Shown: positions 41,631 to 53,560, counted from the stretch's first letter. The stretch: 64,000 nucleotides of DNA from Meconema thalassinum (GCA_946902985.2 OX336389.2:144263099-144327098), one strand, 5' to 3'. Notes: generated from the sequence alone by a model not told the origin. A program made the numbers and translations.

Positions 41631-42515
41631 GTGTTGGCCCGAGTTCAACGACACCTCATTCCTCAAAATCCGACCATGCGTTCGGTAGACATCGGCTTTG
41701 CCCATGAATCTTTGTGACGTCACCAGGAAAGTAGGCTATGGGTCAACATTTTGGAATTTTGGAAAGGGGGTGTTAGCCCGATTTCAAAGACACCTCATTC
41801 GTCAAAATCCGACCTTGTGTTCGGGAGAATCGACTTTGCCCCTGAATGTAAGGCGGGTTAGAAATTTGTCACCAGGAAAGTAGGCTATGGGTCAACATTT
41901 TGGAATTTTGGAAAGGGGGTGTCAGCCCGATTTCAACGACACCTCATTCGTCAAAATCCGACCATGCGATCGGGGGATATTGGCTTTGCCCCTGAATGTA
42001 TAGCGGGTTAGTATGTGACGTCACCAGGAATGTAGGCTATGGGTCAACATTTTGGAATTTTGGAAAGAGGGGGGTAGCCCGATTTCAACCACACCTCATT
42101 CATCAAAATCCGACCATGCGTTCGGGGGATATCGTCTTTGCCGCTTAATGTATGGGGGGTAAGTATGTGACGTCACCAGGAAAGTAGGCTATGGGTCAAC
42201 ATTTTGGAATTTTGGAAAGGGGTTTCAGCCCGAATATAACAACACCGCATTCGTCAAAATCCGACCATACATTCGGGAGATATCGGCTTTGTTCCTGAAT
42301 CTATGGCGGGTTAGTATGTAACGTCACCAGGAAAGTAGGCAATGGGTCAACATTTTGGATTTTTGATAGGGGGTGTCAGCCGGATTTCAACGACACCTCA
42401 TTCGTCAAAATCCGACCATGCGTTCGGGGGATATCGGCTTTGCCCCTGAATGTATGGCGGGTAAGTATGTGACGTCACCAGGAAAGTAGGCTATGAGTCA
42501 ACATTTTGTAATTTT
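41630..42515 (+). repeat. 152-bp satellite array, copy B left arm
   Basis: Six monomers matching 180-1,085, including a deletion in the second core (GAAATTTGTCACCAGG near 41,870) not shared with copy A. Confidence 0.9.
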
Positions 42516-42660
42516 TGATCACACCTCGTTTTGAAGTCACCAGGAAAGTAGGCTATGGGTCAAAATTTTTGGAACTCTTTGATCACCCCTCGTTGTGACG
42601 TCGCCGGGATTGTAGGCTATCTGTCAACAATTTGGAACTGTTCGATCCCACCTCGTAGGT
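42490..42660 (+). repeat. 62-bp satellite units, copy B
   Basis: Three short-form units corresponding to 1,020-1,205. Confidence 0.8.
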
Positions 42661-42795
42661 GAGGTTAGGTTAGGCTAGGTTAGTTAAGCCATGGCCGCCA
42701 TTTTGGTTAGCCGCCATCTTGGCCGCCAACTTGTGACGAATCGCCGCCATCTTGGATTTAAAGCGCACCAAATTCAAAAACTGCTGACGAGGTGC
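42660..42795 (+). promoter_or_regulatory. TTAGG-like run and GCCGCCATCTTGG motifs, copy B
   Basis: GAGGTTAGGTTAGGCTAGG then CCGCCATTTTGG, GCCGCCATCTTGGCCGCC and CGCCGCCATCTTGG. Copy A has lost about 12 bp holding one of the motifs, so copy B shows one more YY1-like site. Confidence 0.4.
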
Positions 42796-42829
42796 TTTAG
42801 AAATCTTACTGCCCCACTACTCGTGCCAC

Positions 42830-42915
42830 TTTTCAAATTTCATTACAGAGCCAGGAATCATACCCAGAACCTCCGGGGGCGGCAGCTGATCATGCTAACC
42901 ATACAGCGTTACATA
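42830..42915 (-). repeat. SINE head fragment, inverted, copy B
   Basis: Counterpart of 1,371-1,455. Confidence 0.6.
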
Positions 42916-43079
42916 CTCTATACTTGCATGCAATCTAACAGGCAGCATGTTTAGAGAAAGTGTAATTTAACACAGTCATCACGCTAGAGTTGCTGTTTTC
43001 ATTATCACAAAGGTTACACTCCATGCGTGCCACAGTTGACAAAACTGCATCATGTTTCAACATCTCTGCTACTAGCTAG

Positions 43080-44520
43080 CCAGCAATAGTATTCCAAGAT
43101 TAATCTTAAAACCAACCTCAATCTGGAGTTTTAATCTCTTGGAATTCATTCATGTGGCTCAGAGACTGGGTGTATGTCACTCGCATTTTAACGTCTCTAT
43201 GGCTTAGACGAAAGCATGCTAGCCTTTCACTATTGAGTCCATAGTTCAAATCCCAGTCACTCCATGCGCGATTTGTGCTGGACAAAGAAAAGAGATACAG
43301 TTTTTCTTCTCAGGTGATGACAGTTTCCCCTGCCATCATTTCATTCTGGCAACACTCTCTACAATCATTTTTATTACAATGATCATTCATTTAATCATTA
43401 CCACAGGAGAGTGCGACAGGCTTTAGCCGCCGGCACAGTTTCATATCCTTTTCGATAAATGAGAACTTCATTCATTCCATTCCCCGATCCTTTAGTCGAG
43501 CAACACTTTTCCACAATCATTTTTATTTCATTTGTTATTCATTTAATTTTCTCCCCCAAGAAAGTGCGACAGGCTTTAGCTTTTGGCATTGTTTCAAATC
43601 ATCATCGCTAAATGAGGGGTTCATTCATTCCATTCCCTAATCCGCTCGGTTGATTGAAAGCAGGCTGTGGATTTTAATTTTTTAATCTTTTCTTAACCAA
43701 GCTAGAATTAAACCATTACATACAGCTCTGCGATCCTTGGTTCATGAAATAGCAATGAAAGTATTTTGTAAGCATGAACATCGTGGCCGACCACCGGTAT
43801 CGTTCATTCATAGCTTACGGGTCAGCGCGCTAGGCTTCGGCTTGAAGTATCTATGGTGTAATGGTCTGCAACAAAACCATTGCTTAAGCCTCTATGATTT
43901 TGCATAGTTTTTTACATAGCCAGCCATCATTATCGTTCATTCATAGCTAACTGGTTAGCGCACTAGGCTTTAACCTAAAGTATTCCCCCCGGGTCCGATT
44001 GCATACTACAAAACCATCGCATAAGCCTGTGTGATTTTCCATAGTTTTTTTTACATGGCCACCCACCGGTATCGTTCATTTATAGCTAACCGGTTAGCGC
44101 ACTAGACTTTAACCTAAAGCATCTCAGGTTCAATTGCCTACTACAAAACCATCGCATAAGCCCTCTGTGATCCATGATTTCATGAAATAGCGATGAATGC
44201 ATTGGCTAGAAAACCATTGCATAAGCCTCTGCGATTCATGATTGTTATAGAATAGCAATTAATATATCCCCAAGCATGGTCATTGTTGTCATTCACTGCT
44301 ATCGTTCATTCATAGCTAAAAGGTTAGTGTGCTAGCTTTTGACCTAAAGTATCTCAGGTTCATTCACCTGTTATATAAACCATGACATAAGCCTGTTAAT
44401 CATTACCCCAGGGGCGTGCGACAGGCTTCAGCCACTGACACCGTTTTACATCCTTGTTGCTAAATGAGAACTTTATTCATTCCATTTCCTGACCAGGTCT
44501 GTCGCAATCGATTCACAATA
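43080..44520 (+). repeat. Tandem tRNA-like and GCGACAGGCTTTAG repeats, copy B (longer than A)
   Basis: Has about 410 bp (43,090-43,505) and one extra tRNA-like unit of about 137 bp that are missing from copy A. tRNA-like units begin near 43,811, 43,949, 44,086 and 44,315. A second type of head lies at 43,190-43,260. Confidence 0.75.
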
Positions 44521-45070
44521 TCCAAATTTTTTAAAAAAATCGCTATTCCATCGAACATCTGAAAATGCATCATCGTGCGTGTGTTTCAACAAGGCTATCA
44601 CTGGCCACAGTGGCTGTACTCAATAGAACAATCGATATTTCGACCTACAAACTGTCATAAACCGACCCGTTGAAATAGCAATTAGGCCTACTATATTGGA
44701 ATACCACCACCGTGGCTAGCGGTCGTCTTGTTGAAACACATGCCCAGCGGCATTGTCTCTCTCACAACCACTCTTCATGAAAATTTTAAGAACTAACATT
44801 TTTTTTTCAAAAAAGTGTTGTTGGCCCTTTGTCAAAATTTCAAAAATACATTCAACAAGGGGGCGTTAGCCCGTGTTCTATGACCCATCGTACACGTCTC
44901 TAGCGTTATTGATTTGCGAGATACAGCAAAAAGTCTAAAATCATGGTCTTACTCCCAAAAAATTCTGTTTCCCTAATTCTAAAAACCTGAACCTATTAGA
45001 AAAATAAAGAGGGCTTCTAGACAAGCGATTTGACACGTCACACGTACAAATCCGAACAAACGTTCGGGAG
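44520..45070. other. Spacer with hairpin, copy B
   Basis: Counterpart of 2,500-3,060. The ~37-bp hairpin arms are kept near 44,576-44,613 and 44,706-44,742. Confidence 0.5.
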
Positions 45071-45480
45071 ATATCAACAAACTTTGTAGTCGTTGTGACG
45101 TCACCAGGGAAGTAGGCTATGGAGCAACATTATGGAAATTTTTTTCACACCTCGTTGTGACGTCACCAGGATAGTAGGCTATGGAGCAATATTTTGGAAC
45201 TTTTTGATCACACCTCGTTGTGACGTCACCAGGAAAGTAGGCTATGGGACAACATTTTTGGAACTTTTTGATCACACCTCGTTGTGACGTCACCAGGAAA
45301 GTAGGCTATGGGGCAACATTTTGGAAATTTTTGTTAACACCTCGTTGTGACGTCACCAGGAATGTAGGCTATGAGTGACGTCACCGCCGCCATCTTGTAA
45401 CGTCACCGTCGCCATCTTGTAACAACAACATATGACGTCATATTCCCCCCTCCCCTGTGACTTCACCAGGAAAGTAGGCT
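45070..45480 (+). repeat. 62-bp satellite array with YY1/CRE-like end, copy B
   Basis: Five units spaced about 62 bp, ending TGACGTCACCGCCGCCATCT and GTCGCCATCTTG, as at 3,060-3,480. Confidence 0.85.
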
Positions 45481-45872
45481 ACTCGTTAGAACCCGTCACT
45501 CCCCCCTACTGTTAGGCGAAATTAATATGTAAATGCCTAGTTCACCTACCGACTGAACCAGTCATCAGATCCCTAATAAACTCGAGACTCACGTAGGCTA
45601 CCATCTTATTGCCTAACGGCTGTCGGATACCAAAGTTACAACAATTTTGTCTAAATAGTTTAAGTATGGAAGCGGGACCTAATTCTCAAGTAGAGCCTAC
45701 TGTATTATAAACCTTAACATACGTATCAATACATCAGTTCTTACCATATTTGGCATCTTTTAAACTACATAGCCTAAAACGCTTATAAGCTGCCTTAGTT
45801 AGGCCCTACAAAGTAATTATATTGAATATTACGTGCATCCGCCATCTTGAATGTATACAATAAAAATTCCGC
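45480..45872. other. Non-repetitive spacer, copy B
   Basis: Counterpart of 3,480-3,875; nothing recognised. Confidence 0.5.
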
Positions 45873-46166
45873 TCCTTAAAGCAACAACTCCGCCTGCGGC
45901 AACCATGGGGTGGATTGAGTAGCTCCATGGGTGTCGTTGCCGGTCCCAAGCCCGAAGAAAGGAGGAGGGTTAGGGAGACCAGTCTCAACTCTCCCTGTAA
46001 AGAATTTGTGAGAGACATAGCAGACCATCTAGCTATAATGGCATGTGCTTAGGCCATAAGGTGGCAGCCCCACTAAAGCACTCTGGGACTGTAGGCTAAC
46101 AACCTGCATCTCATAAAATTTATTGTTAAAGAAATTTCAAGAAGCAAAAGCCGGACGGACAACAAG

Positions 46167-46741
46167 TTGACAACCTTTGGAATGAAATGGACCACGAGGA
46201 TCGGATTTTGGAATGTACGGACACTTTACGAGAGTGGAAAGTTACATCAAACTGTAGCAGAATTTATCAACTATAAACTAGACATAATGGGAATGAGCGA
46301 GGTACGCTGGAATGAATTTGGAGAAAATAGACTACCAGAGGGGATGACCTTTCTGTATTCAGGCAAACCCAATGCCGAGGCCGATCATGTGAATGGTGTA
46401 GGCCTAATTCTAAATAAAACGGCAAAGAAAAGTCTGCTGGAATGGAGACCTATATCAGACAGAATCATAACAGCGCGGTTCAAAGGGCAGGTACGAAATG
46501 TACTATCAACCAATGTTACGCCCCAACTGAACAAGCAGACATGGATACCAAAAACTACTTCTATACAGAGCTGCAGGCAACATTGAATGGGGTTAAACGA
46601 GATATTGCCATTGTGACGGGAGACCTAAATGCGAAAGTGGGCTCCGAAAACCTTGGGATAGAAAATATAATGGGGAGACATGGAGTTGGAGAGGAGAATG
46701 AAAACGGAGGACTATTTCATGAGAAGAACAGGGAGGAGTAG
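46167..46741 (+). pseudogene. LINE 2 AP-endonuclease N-terminal half, frameshifted
   Basis: 46,167-46,586 encodes RIGFWNVRTLYESGKLHQTV, then LDIMGMSEVRWNEFGENRLP and GVGLILNKTAKKSLLEWRPI. A frameshift near 46,500 moves the sequence to the frame at 46,442-46,741 with INQCYAPTEQADM, DIAIVTGDLNAKVGSENLG (catalytic GDLN) and IMGRHGVGEENENGGL. The C-terminal endonuclease part (WxSPNG, SDH box) is missing through an internal deletion. Confidence 0.9.
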
Positions 46742-47423
46742 ATGAAAATGCAGAGGAAGATGGAAATCGAAATGAATGTGACGTTCTTGGTAGAATCAAG
46801 AGTGGAGCACCTAGTAGAGAAGAGATCAGAGCTGCTCTAAAGCAAACGAAAAGTGGCAAAGCGCCGGGAGCAGGTAACATCCCGCCAGAGCTCTTGAAAG
46901 AAGATCTAGCAACAACAGTAGATTTACTGTATCCTCTGTTTGAAAAAATCTGGAACCGGGAAGAAATACCAGAAGAATGGAAGACCGGCACTTTAGTTAA
47001 ACTCCGAAGAAGGGCGACTTGACAAATTGCAATAATTGGAGGGGAATAATGCTGTTATCTATTCCTAGCAAAGTGTTGTCACGAATCATCTTCAACAGAA
47101 TGAAGGACTACCTTGAAATCCACCTAAGAAGAGAACAAGCAGGGTTTCGCAGAAACAGATCGTGTGTCGATCAGATTAATACACTCCGCATTATCCTTGA
47201 ACAGAGCATGGAATTTATGGCCAGTCTATATCTAGTGTTTATAGACTTTGAAAAGGCGTTCGATTCAGTAAACAGAAAAAGCATGTGGAAAATAATTGCA
47301 AATTATGGTATTCCGGGAAAGGTTATCAGAGTTATGCAAGAAATGTATAACGGATACTCGTGCAAAGTAATGCACCAAGGGACATTGACACCATCCATTG
47401 AAGTAAGAACAGGTGTAAAATAG
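46742..47423 (+). pseudogene. LINE 2 reverse transcriptase, first part
   Basis: Starts in a frame with SGAPSREEIRAALKQTKSGK and APGAGNIPPELLKED and EEIPEEWKTGTLVK. A frameshift near 47,010 leads to TNCNNWRGIMLLSIPSKVLS, HLRREQAGFRRNRSCVDQI and VFIDFEKAFDSVNRKS (first catalytic Asp), ending EVRTGVK followed by TAG where the family has Gln (GVKQG). The stop at about 47,421 separates it from the palm. Confidence 0.9.
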
Positions 47424-47786
47424 GGGTATGTTCTCTCTCCATCAATCTTCCTAATTGTGATAGATGAAGTGATGAGGAAAACAAATGAAGGTAAAAGAAG
47501 AGGAGTAAGTTGGAATTTAACAGATCAACTAGAAGATATAGATTTTGCTGATGATGTGTGTTTCCTCTCACAAAGCTTTCGGCACATGAATGCCAAACTG
47601 AAAGATCTACAGGAACAAGCAAGAAGGCTAGGGTTAACTGTAAATTCAGGGAAGACCAAATCGCTAAGATTAAACGTAACAAGCGAAAGGAAGTTTCAAA
47701 TAAACGGAAGAAACGTAGAGGATGTTAAAGAATTTACTATCTTGGTAGCATCGTTTCTAAAACTGGAGGAGCAGAAGAGGATGTGA
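47424..47786 (+). pseudogene. LINE 2 reverse transcriptase palm with FADD box
   Basis: Continues LSPSIFLIVIDEVMRKT, then GVSWNLTDQLEDIDFADDVC (catalytic FADD), RLGLTVNSGKTKSL and VEDVKEF. A frameshift near 47,740 ends this frame. Confidence 0.9.
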
Positions 47787-48328
47787 GCAGCAGGATCAAG
47801 AAAGCAAATGCAGCCTTTATCCAGTTGCATCCTATCTGGAAAAGCAATGAGATTTCCACACGTACTAAACTCCGAATATTCAATAGCAATGTAAAATCAG
47901 TATTGCTATACGGATGTGAGACTTGGAAAGTAACAAAATCTATCATAAAGAAAATCCAGACCTTTATAAACAGATGCTTACGAAGAAACTTGAGGGTGTT
48001 TTGGCCAAATGTAATATCCAATGAAGAACTATGGAATCGTACAAACGAGAAGCCCGTGGACTTACAGTTGAAGGCAAGAAAGTGGAAGTGGGTTGGACAT
48101 ACACTGCGCAAAAACCAGATGGCAATTGAGAGGCAAGCCCTGAGTTGGAATCCTCAGGGACATCGCAGAAGAGGAAGACCGAGGGAAACTTCGAGGAGGA
48201 CAGTGGAGAGGGAAGCTGCAGAAGCGGGGAGAACGTGGGGAGAAGTGAAGGGAATGGAACGCAACCGAGTCCGATGGCGATGCTTCGTTGAAGCCCTATG
48301 TTCCAGCGATGCGAACAACAGGACTTAA
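47783..48328 (+). pseudogene. LINE 2 ORF2 C-terminal region
   Basis: 181 residues: AFIQLHPIWKSNEISTRTKL, VLLYGCETWKVTKSIIKKI, CLRRNLRVFWPNVISNEELW, then KARKWKWVGHTLRK and SWNPQGHRRRGRPRETSRRT, ending RVRWRCFVEALCSSDANNRT and a stop 6 bp before the 3' terminus. These motifs are typical of a LINE family widespread in invertebrates. Confidence 0.92.
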
Positions 48329-48348
48329 GTCAAGTCCTTAAAGCAACA

Positions 48349-48860
48349 GGAGGCTTGGAACTCCGTGTACTGAGTGGGTGTTGAATTTGTCTGATAAGGT
48401 AACCAGTGTTTCTGAGGTGATTGTAGTATTATTAATAGCTGTATATTTAAGGACTAGTTATAGGGTAGGAGCCCCGGGATTTGAGCAAGGTAGCTCACCG
48501 CCATTTGCCGTGAGGGAAGACCACTGGCAGCTAAGGGTACCGGGATTTGAGCCTTCAATATGCCGACTTGCAGCTCCTCCGTGATGTCGCAAATGTGGGA
48601 TTTTTAAAACTATCAGGTATGACTGAAAATATTTCCAAGTTCGTGGAATCAATCCAAGCTAAAACGTTTTCGAGAAACCAAAATATATCAGACGAATATT
48701 ACATAAGTAATTATTTATCCTTTTTGTGGAGTTAAATCTTGGCGCATTTTCCGTATCTGTGGGCGAGCTGGTAACCGCAAGTGATATAGCCTAGGGTATT
48801 AACTGTGAATGGACAAACAAACTAACTAACCAACTAACTAAATAACCAACTTACTACCCA
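48349..48860 (+). repeat. SINE-like repeat, copy B
   Basis: Counterpart of 3,880-4,400. LINE 2 inserted at its 5' boundary, so part of the shared target duplication belongs to it. Confidence 0.55.
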
Positions 48861-49245
48861 AGTATATATACAAATATATTTAATGTGTCTCTCGTCAAGC
48901 CTTCCTACGTCGTCCGAGTTTAGCGTGGCATGAAGCTGGGTGAAGCAGCAGGGTAGCAGGAGTGCAGCGGAGGTAGCCAAAAATGGCAACATGCAGGCCT
49001 TGAGAGTAATTGATCCGTACGTCACGTCATCGACGTTGATAACCGGGGATTTTTTTACATATTGCCTATCTTTAAATTAACAGTCATCCAGGAAAAAGAA
49101 ATTCAAATTGAAGCCCTCCCAAAATTTGTAACTTGAGTCTAGGATATGAAAGAAGGTGGCCGTGACCTTTAATTTGGTAACCATCACATCATTTGCCTAG
49201 AAAAGAAAGTGGGTATCAAACCCAGGACGTTAATACGTAACCCGA
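48860..49245. other. Unassigned sequence, copy B
   Basis: Counterpart of 4,400-4,795; nothing recognised. Confidence 0.4.
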
Positions 49246-50490
49246 GACCACATAATAATAATAATAATAAATAGCCTTACAAATCCCATAAGGGCTATGG
49301 CCTCCTGCTTTGCAGGGAATTGCTCAGTTTTATCTCATCAGGTGAGCAAGTCCTGAGGAGCATTCGGGGTTATTCTTTTGGATTGGGCCTTCTATATAGA
49401 TGTGCAGCTGATTAAAGATTATGTAAATTATATTACGCTGGCATAACATTCGTTACAACAATCTTCATTCCTGAGTCTGGCGATATCAAGGCCTCAAATA
49501 TCCATTAGTATTACGGAAATCATACTAGCCATCAATCAATATCTGGGAGCTTCCCATTGCCACTAAGCACAAAGCTTACCCTGTCTAAGCACTTGAACAA
49601 TGACAGGAACTGCCAAGTCTTCACTCTTCAGTAAAATCTACGTATATTGAACCGTTTCAAATAGAAGGTCTTTTTAAAATGCAATACAAAACCTTACCGG
49701 TGGAGTTTTAACATCTAGTTTGGATGCAGATACCTATACACGTTCTTTAACATCCAACAAATCATTCACTATGTTGTGCACATGTGGTCCCGGAACGAAT
49801 TAACAAGTGTTTTGCAGGATAGTCGAACCATTTGATTTCCTTGTAACAGGTGATGCAGTAAGGTTATTTATTCCCTAGTGAACACGATGATGTTTCCTCA
49901 AATTAGAGTGCGAGCTGAATCGCTTTGGGCGCAACAAACAGACAATGCGGTCTCTTCCCTGAGTGATCGACAAAATGTTCCATTAGCTTTGTCCGCCGTG
50001 CAAATGACTTCTCACATGTGCTACAAGTGTATTACTTCACTTCAGTATGAACAAAAGTGTGCTTCTTGAGGTCACCGCTCTGTGAGAAGCCTTTATTGCA
50101 CACCAGAGACATGTAGGCCTACCGCTTTGCTGCATGTCCACTGAACGGTGTCTTTCTTGTTGATGCATTGTTTTATTGGTCACTGCATGCGAGTCTCCCT
50201 AGGTCTTTCCACTCCTGCCTCATCTTCGCTGTTCTTGTCCATTGTTTTCCTCCCCATTTTACGAACCAGTCTGCCCATCTGATTCTTTGTCTCCCAACGT
50301 TTCGCCTTCCTGATCTTGGGTCCCACATCGTCATTTTGCACGTCCATCGGTTAGGATCTAATCTCGCTACATGTCCACCCCATCTTCATTTTAGTTGGTC
50401 TGCTGATGTCATAGCGTCTTTCATGCCGGTTCTCCTTCTTAAATCTTCGTTCCGTATTCTATCTCTCAATGAGACATGAAGGATCTTCCT
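49245..50490 (-). repeat. Left arm of the inner palindrome, copy B
   Basis: Reverse complement of 54,305-55,050, as in copy A, again with ~420 bp lacking in the right arm. Confidence 0.85.
49883..50095 (-). pseudogene. C2H2 zinc-finger remnant, copy B minus strand
   Basis: Counterpart of 5,430-5,640 with a few substitutions; the same finger-linker-finger remains and the same interruption. Confidence 0.65.
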
Positions 50491-50904
50491 TTCCATTTTC
50501 CGTTGATATCTCTGGATCATTTGTCTTTGTTTAGATGCTAATGCCCAAGTTTGGCAACCATATAGTAACACCGGTATCACGCATTTTTCCAGAACTTCAG
50601 CCTTTAAAGTGAGTTTATGGGTCTTGTCAGCCAGTATAAACTTTAGGGACCAAAAGCTCTTCCATGCTTGTCCTATTCTTTGTTTGACCTCTTTCTCTGA
50701 ACTACTTGAAAATGACATGTTCTGACCGAGATATACATATTCTTCAACATATTCCAGTGTTTCTCCGTTCACATTAATTGGGGCTTCTAACGCATTGGTC
50801 ATCAGCTTCGTTTTCTTCGGGTTCATTGTAAGGCCCACTTCTTTACTTGTTTTGTATAATTCGTTTATCATTTCTTCCAGCTCATTCGCTGATTCAGCCA
50901 CCAA
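50160..50904 (-). pseudogene. LINE 1 ORF2 thumb and C-terminal region, copy B
   Basis: The frame 50,904-50,386 starts just after the lost catalytic box: LVAESANELEEMINELYKTS, GLTMNPKKTKLMTN, YVYLGQNMSFSSSSEKEVKQ, LLYGCQTWALASK and SLRDRIRNEDLRRRTGM. A frame break near 50,390 precedes the end (WGGKQWTRTAKMRQEWKDLG). Confidence 0.85.
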
Positions 50905-51269
50905 AACCGTAAATGGGTTAGTCTTGTCCCATCGATTCTGATGCCATATTTATCTTCCCAGTCTAGTTTTCTACACTGATTTTCCAGCAAACAGGTGAAT
51001 AATTTTGGTGAGAGGGGGTCTCCCTGTTTTACTCCCCTTTCTATCATGATGTTACATCCTTCTCTTTCTGTCTTTATTCTGGCTTGGTTACCGTCGTAGA
51101 GTTTGCCTAGGAGTCTAACGAATTTGTTTGGGATGCCTTGTTTTTCCAGTGCTTCTAAGACGCTTTCCTGATCTACGGAGTCAAATGCTTTGTTATAATC
51201 CACAAATTCTATATACACCTCTAGATTAAATTCCTGAACTTTCTCCATGAGTGGATTTATTGTTTGCAA
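50868..51269 (-). pseudogene. LINE 1 reverse-transcriptase core, catalytic box deleted, copy B
   Basis: Encodes VYIEFVDYNKAFDSVDQESV (first catalytic Asp), KLYDGNQARIKTE, GVKQGDPLSPKLFTCLLENQ and GTRLTHLRF. It then runs into WWLNQRMSW because the FADDIVL segment, present in copy A near 6,450, is missing. Confidence 0.88.
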
Positions 51270-51807
51270 GTGGTCTGATGTACTGAAACTCTTTCTGAAT
51301 CCTGCTTGCTCTATCGTTTGCTGTTCGTCCAGTGCCTTTAGTCATTCTATTGGTTAGGATCTTCATAAATAGCTTGTAGAGGTTTACAATTAGGTTGATC
51401 GGTCAGTAGTTGCTTATGTCGTCCTTGGCTCCCTTTTTGTGTAGAAGTATGATAATGCATTGTTTCCACTGCATTGGTATGTCTTCTGATGTGAGTATGG
51501 TATTAAATAATATTGTGATGACTGGGATTAGGTCTTCTTCACCCCATTTTAGAAATTCATTTTAAATTCCATCTTCACCTGGGCATTTTTCGGATTTCGT
51601 TTGTCGAATGGCTGCTCTTACTTCACTGGGTAGTATTGGAGGTGTTTCTTCCTCTAGGTTTTCTTCTGAGGTATTCTGATCCTTATGCAAGTTGGATCTT
51701 TGAGAGTTACTTGAGTATAGTGTTCTATAGAAATCTGTCGCTTGCGTCATTATCTCTTCTCTTGAGGCTTGCTTTCTTCGTTGTTGTCTTTTACTCCCAG
51801 TGTCCAA
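51270..51807 (-). pseudogene. LINE 1 reverse-transcriptase N-terminal segment, copy B
   Basis: 51,807-51,562 encodes TQATDFYRTLYSSNSQRSN and LPSEVRAAIRQTKSEKCPGE. A stop follows just after DGI (near 51,562). The stretch down to 51,270 still shows fragments of the 'FLKWGEEDLIPVI' region in broken frames. Confidence 0.8.
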
Positions 51808-53069
51808 TGTTTGCCTGGAGTTAATTCTTTTCTAATCTTCTTTATTGATTTTGTGGTATCCATGAATTCTTTGACCACTTTAGTGTTGTGTTCTCTGATG
51901 TCTGTTCGGAATTGCCTTTTTGATTGTTTATTGACTTCCGCATATTCCAGCTTTTTGTGTTCGTTTTCTATGGCTTGTGATTTTGGACGTTCTCTTTCTT
52001 CGTTCAAACATTTGGTGCTATCCTTTAGTTTTATTCTATTTTTCATACTGTTTCCAGGTGTTGACGATTGTTTGGCTGCGCGGGATATGCAATTTACGAA
52101 CTCTGCATAGTGTTGTTGAACATTTTGCTCCGTTTGTTGGTTGAAGTCTCGTAGGTTTTGTTGTAGTGCTTTTACATACTCCACCCTGTCTATGCATCCT
52201 GGATGTGTATTTTTGTTTTTGAAGTAGTGTCTCCTTTTCTTCTTTATTCTCACTTTCAATCGTACCATTCTGTGATCTGTGTCAAACTTCAGACCATTTA
52301 TCACTTGTATGTTTTTCACCTCCGTTAGTTTATTGGTTAGGGTGAAGTCTATTTCATTTTTGATTTTCCCATTCGAAGATTTCCATGTCCATTTGCTTTC
52401 TGGGTTTTTCTTGAAAACTGTGTTCACAATTTTAAGTCTTTGTCCCAGTGCAAACTGTATTAGTCTTTCTCCTCTTTCGTTCCTTGTTCCGTATCCGTGA
52501 GGGCCCATAGGTTCTTCTTCTTCGTATTCCTTTCTTCCTACCTTGCTGTTGAAGAATCCAATTATGAATGTTGTGTGTGCTTCGTACTCGGCTAATGTGT
52601 CTTCGAGGAGCATATAGACGTCTTCAATTTCTTCTTCCGTACTTGCTTCTTTGGGAGCATAGACTTGAATTATTATGAATGTGTTGTCATTTAATTTTAG
52701 GGATAATACTATGATTCTTTCTGAGATTCCCTTTATTTCTTTTATATTGTGTTTTAAATGTCTTTTTATCAAAAACCCTACCCCTTTTTGTCCTTTTGTT
52801 TCCCCTATGAAGCTAAAGACATCCCCATTTGTTTTCTCTATTATGTCTTCGCCGTATTGCCACACCTCACTGAGGCCTAATATATCGTACCTTACCTTTA
52901 CGAGTGCGTTTTCGAGTTCTATTTCTTTATCTTGGGTTCTTAAGGTTCTAACGTTTAGTGTACCTAGTATGAGTTCTTCTCCCTTGTGTGAAGGTTGTTT
53001 CATCGTTGTGTTTGGTTGATTTCTTCTTCCCCGTTTTTTTTTATTGTTAAGTCCTTCCAGTGCACCCAC
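51750..53069 (-). pseudogene. LINE 1 ORF2 endonuclease and linker, longest open frame (439 residues), copy B
   Basis: The start MGALEGLNNKKKRGRRNQPN may be close to the native one. Then come ELILGTLNVRTLRTQDKEIE, YDILGLSEVWQYGEDII, KGQKGVGFLIKRHLKHNIK, IIIQVYAPKEASTEEE, GFFNSKVGRKEYEEEEP, WTWKSSNGKIKNEIDFTLT and FDTDHRMVRLKV. A basic linker region runs into the reverse transcriptase. The GDFN aspartate is F here, as in copy A, so the lesion predates the duplication. It overlaps the end of ORF1, as is common in this family. Confidence 0.9.
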
Positions 53070-53560
53070 TGGTCATTTAACAGGATTTTCTGGTATCCAA
53101 CTCTTACATTGTTATTACCCTTTTCTCTTTCTTCCCTGGCTTTCTGTCTGAGTGATGCTTGGATTTCTCTTTCTTTTATTGTGAGGTCATCATCTATGAA
53201 TATGTCTTGTCCTCTCAGTTTGTGTTTGTTTCGGACTATTTTTAGTTTGTCTGCAAAATTTGTGAAACTGACTTTCACTATACCTCTATTGTTTGTCTTT
53301 ACCGACGTAGGTTGATTTTTCTGCCGTCACTTCTTTTTCTATCGTGTCCAATAGCTTCTTGATTTTGTTCTTTAGTTCGTCTTTGTTACTTTCATCATAA
53401 GTGAATTCTTTACTTTTTACCACTATGTTGTTCTTCCTTTCTCTTTTCGCCTGTTGTTCTTTTTGTTCTTCTCGGTCACTTATTCTTTTGGATAATGTTT
53501 CTATCTTTTCTTGTATTGTGTTGTCTATGTTGGTGATTTTTTGTTCTAATGAATCATTTG
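53000..53560 (-). pseudogene. LINE 1 ORF1 C-terminal part, copy B
   Basis: 53,278-53,000 encodes MKVSFTNFADKLKIVRNKHK, FIDDDLTIKEREIQASLRQK and VGYQKILLNDQWVHWKDLTI. Upstream coiled-coil sequence continues in another frame to about 53,560, where the deletion relative to copy A begins. Confidence 0.7.

Larger units (their letters stand above)
45887..48334 (+). mobile_element. LINE family 2 insertion with 14-bp target duplication, copy B only
   Basis: The duplication TCCTTAAAGCAACA is at 45,873-45,886 and 48,335-48,348; copy A has it once, near 3,875-3,888. The element has a ~280-bp leader, an AP-endonuclease N-terminal half, an internal deletion near 46,740, a reverse transcriptase and a conserved C-terminal region. 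It ends ACAGGACTTAAGTCAAG, with no poly(A). AGGACTT and AAGTCCT can pair across the 3' junction. Several frameshifts and a stop make it inactive. Confidence 0.92.

Noticed and set aside
51769..53315. Plus-strand frames rich in Ser/Leu/Phe across the LINE
   Set aside because: Antisense shadows of LINE 1 endonuclease and ORF1.
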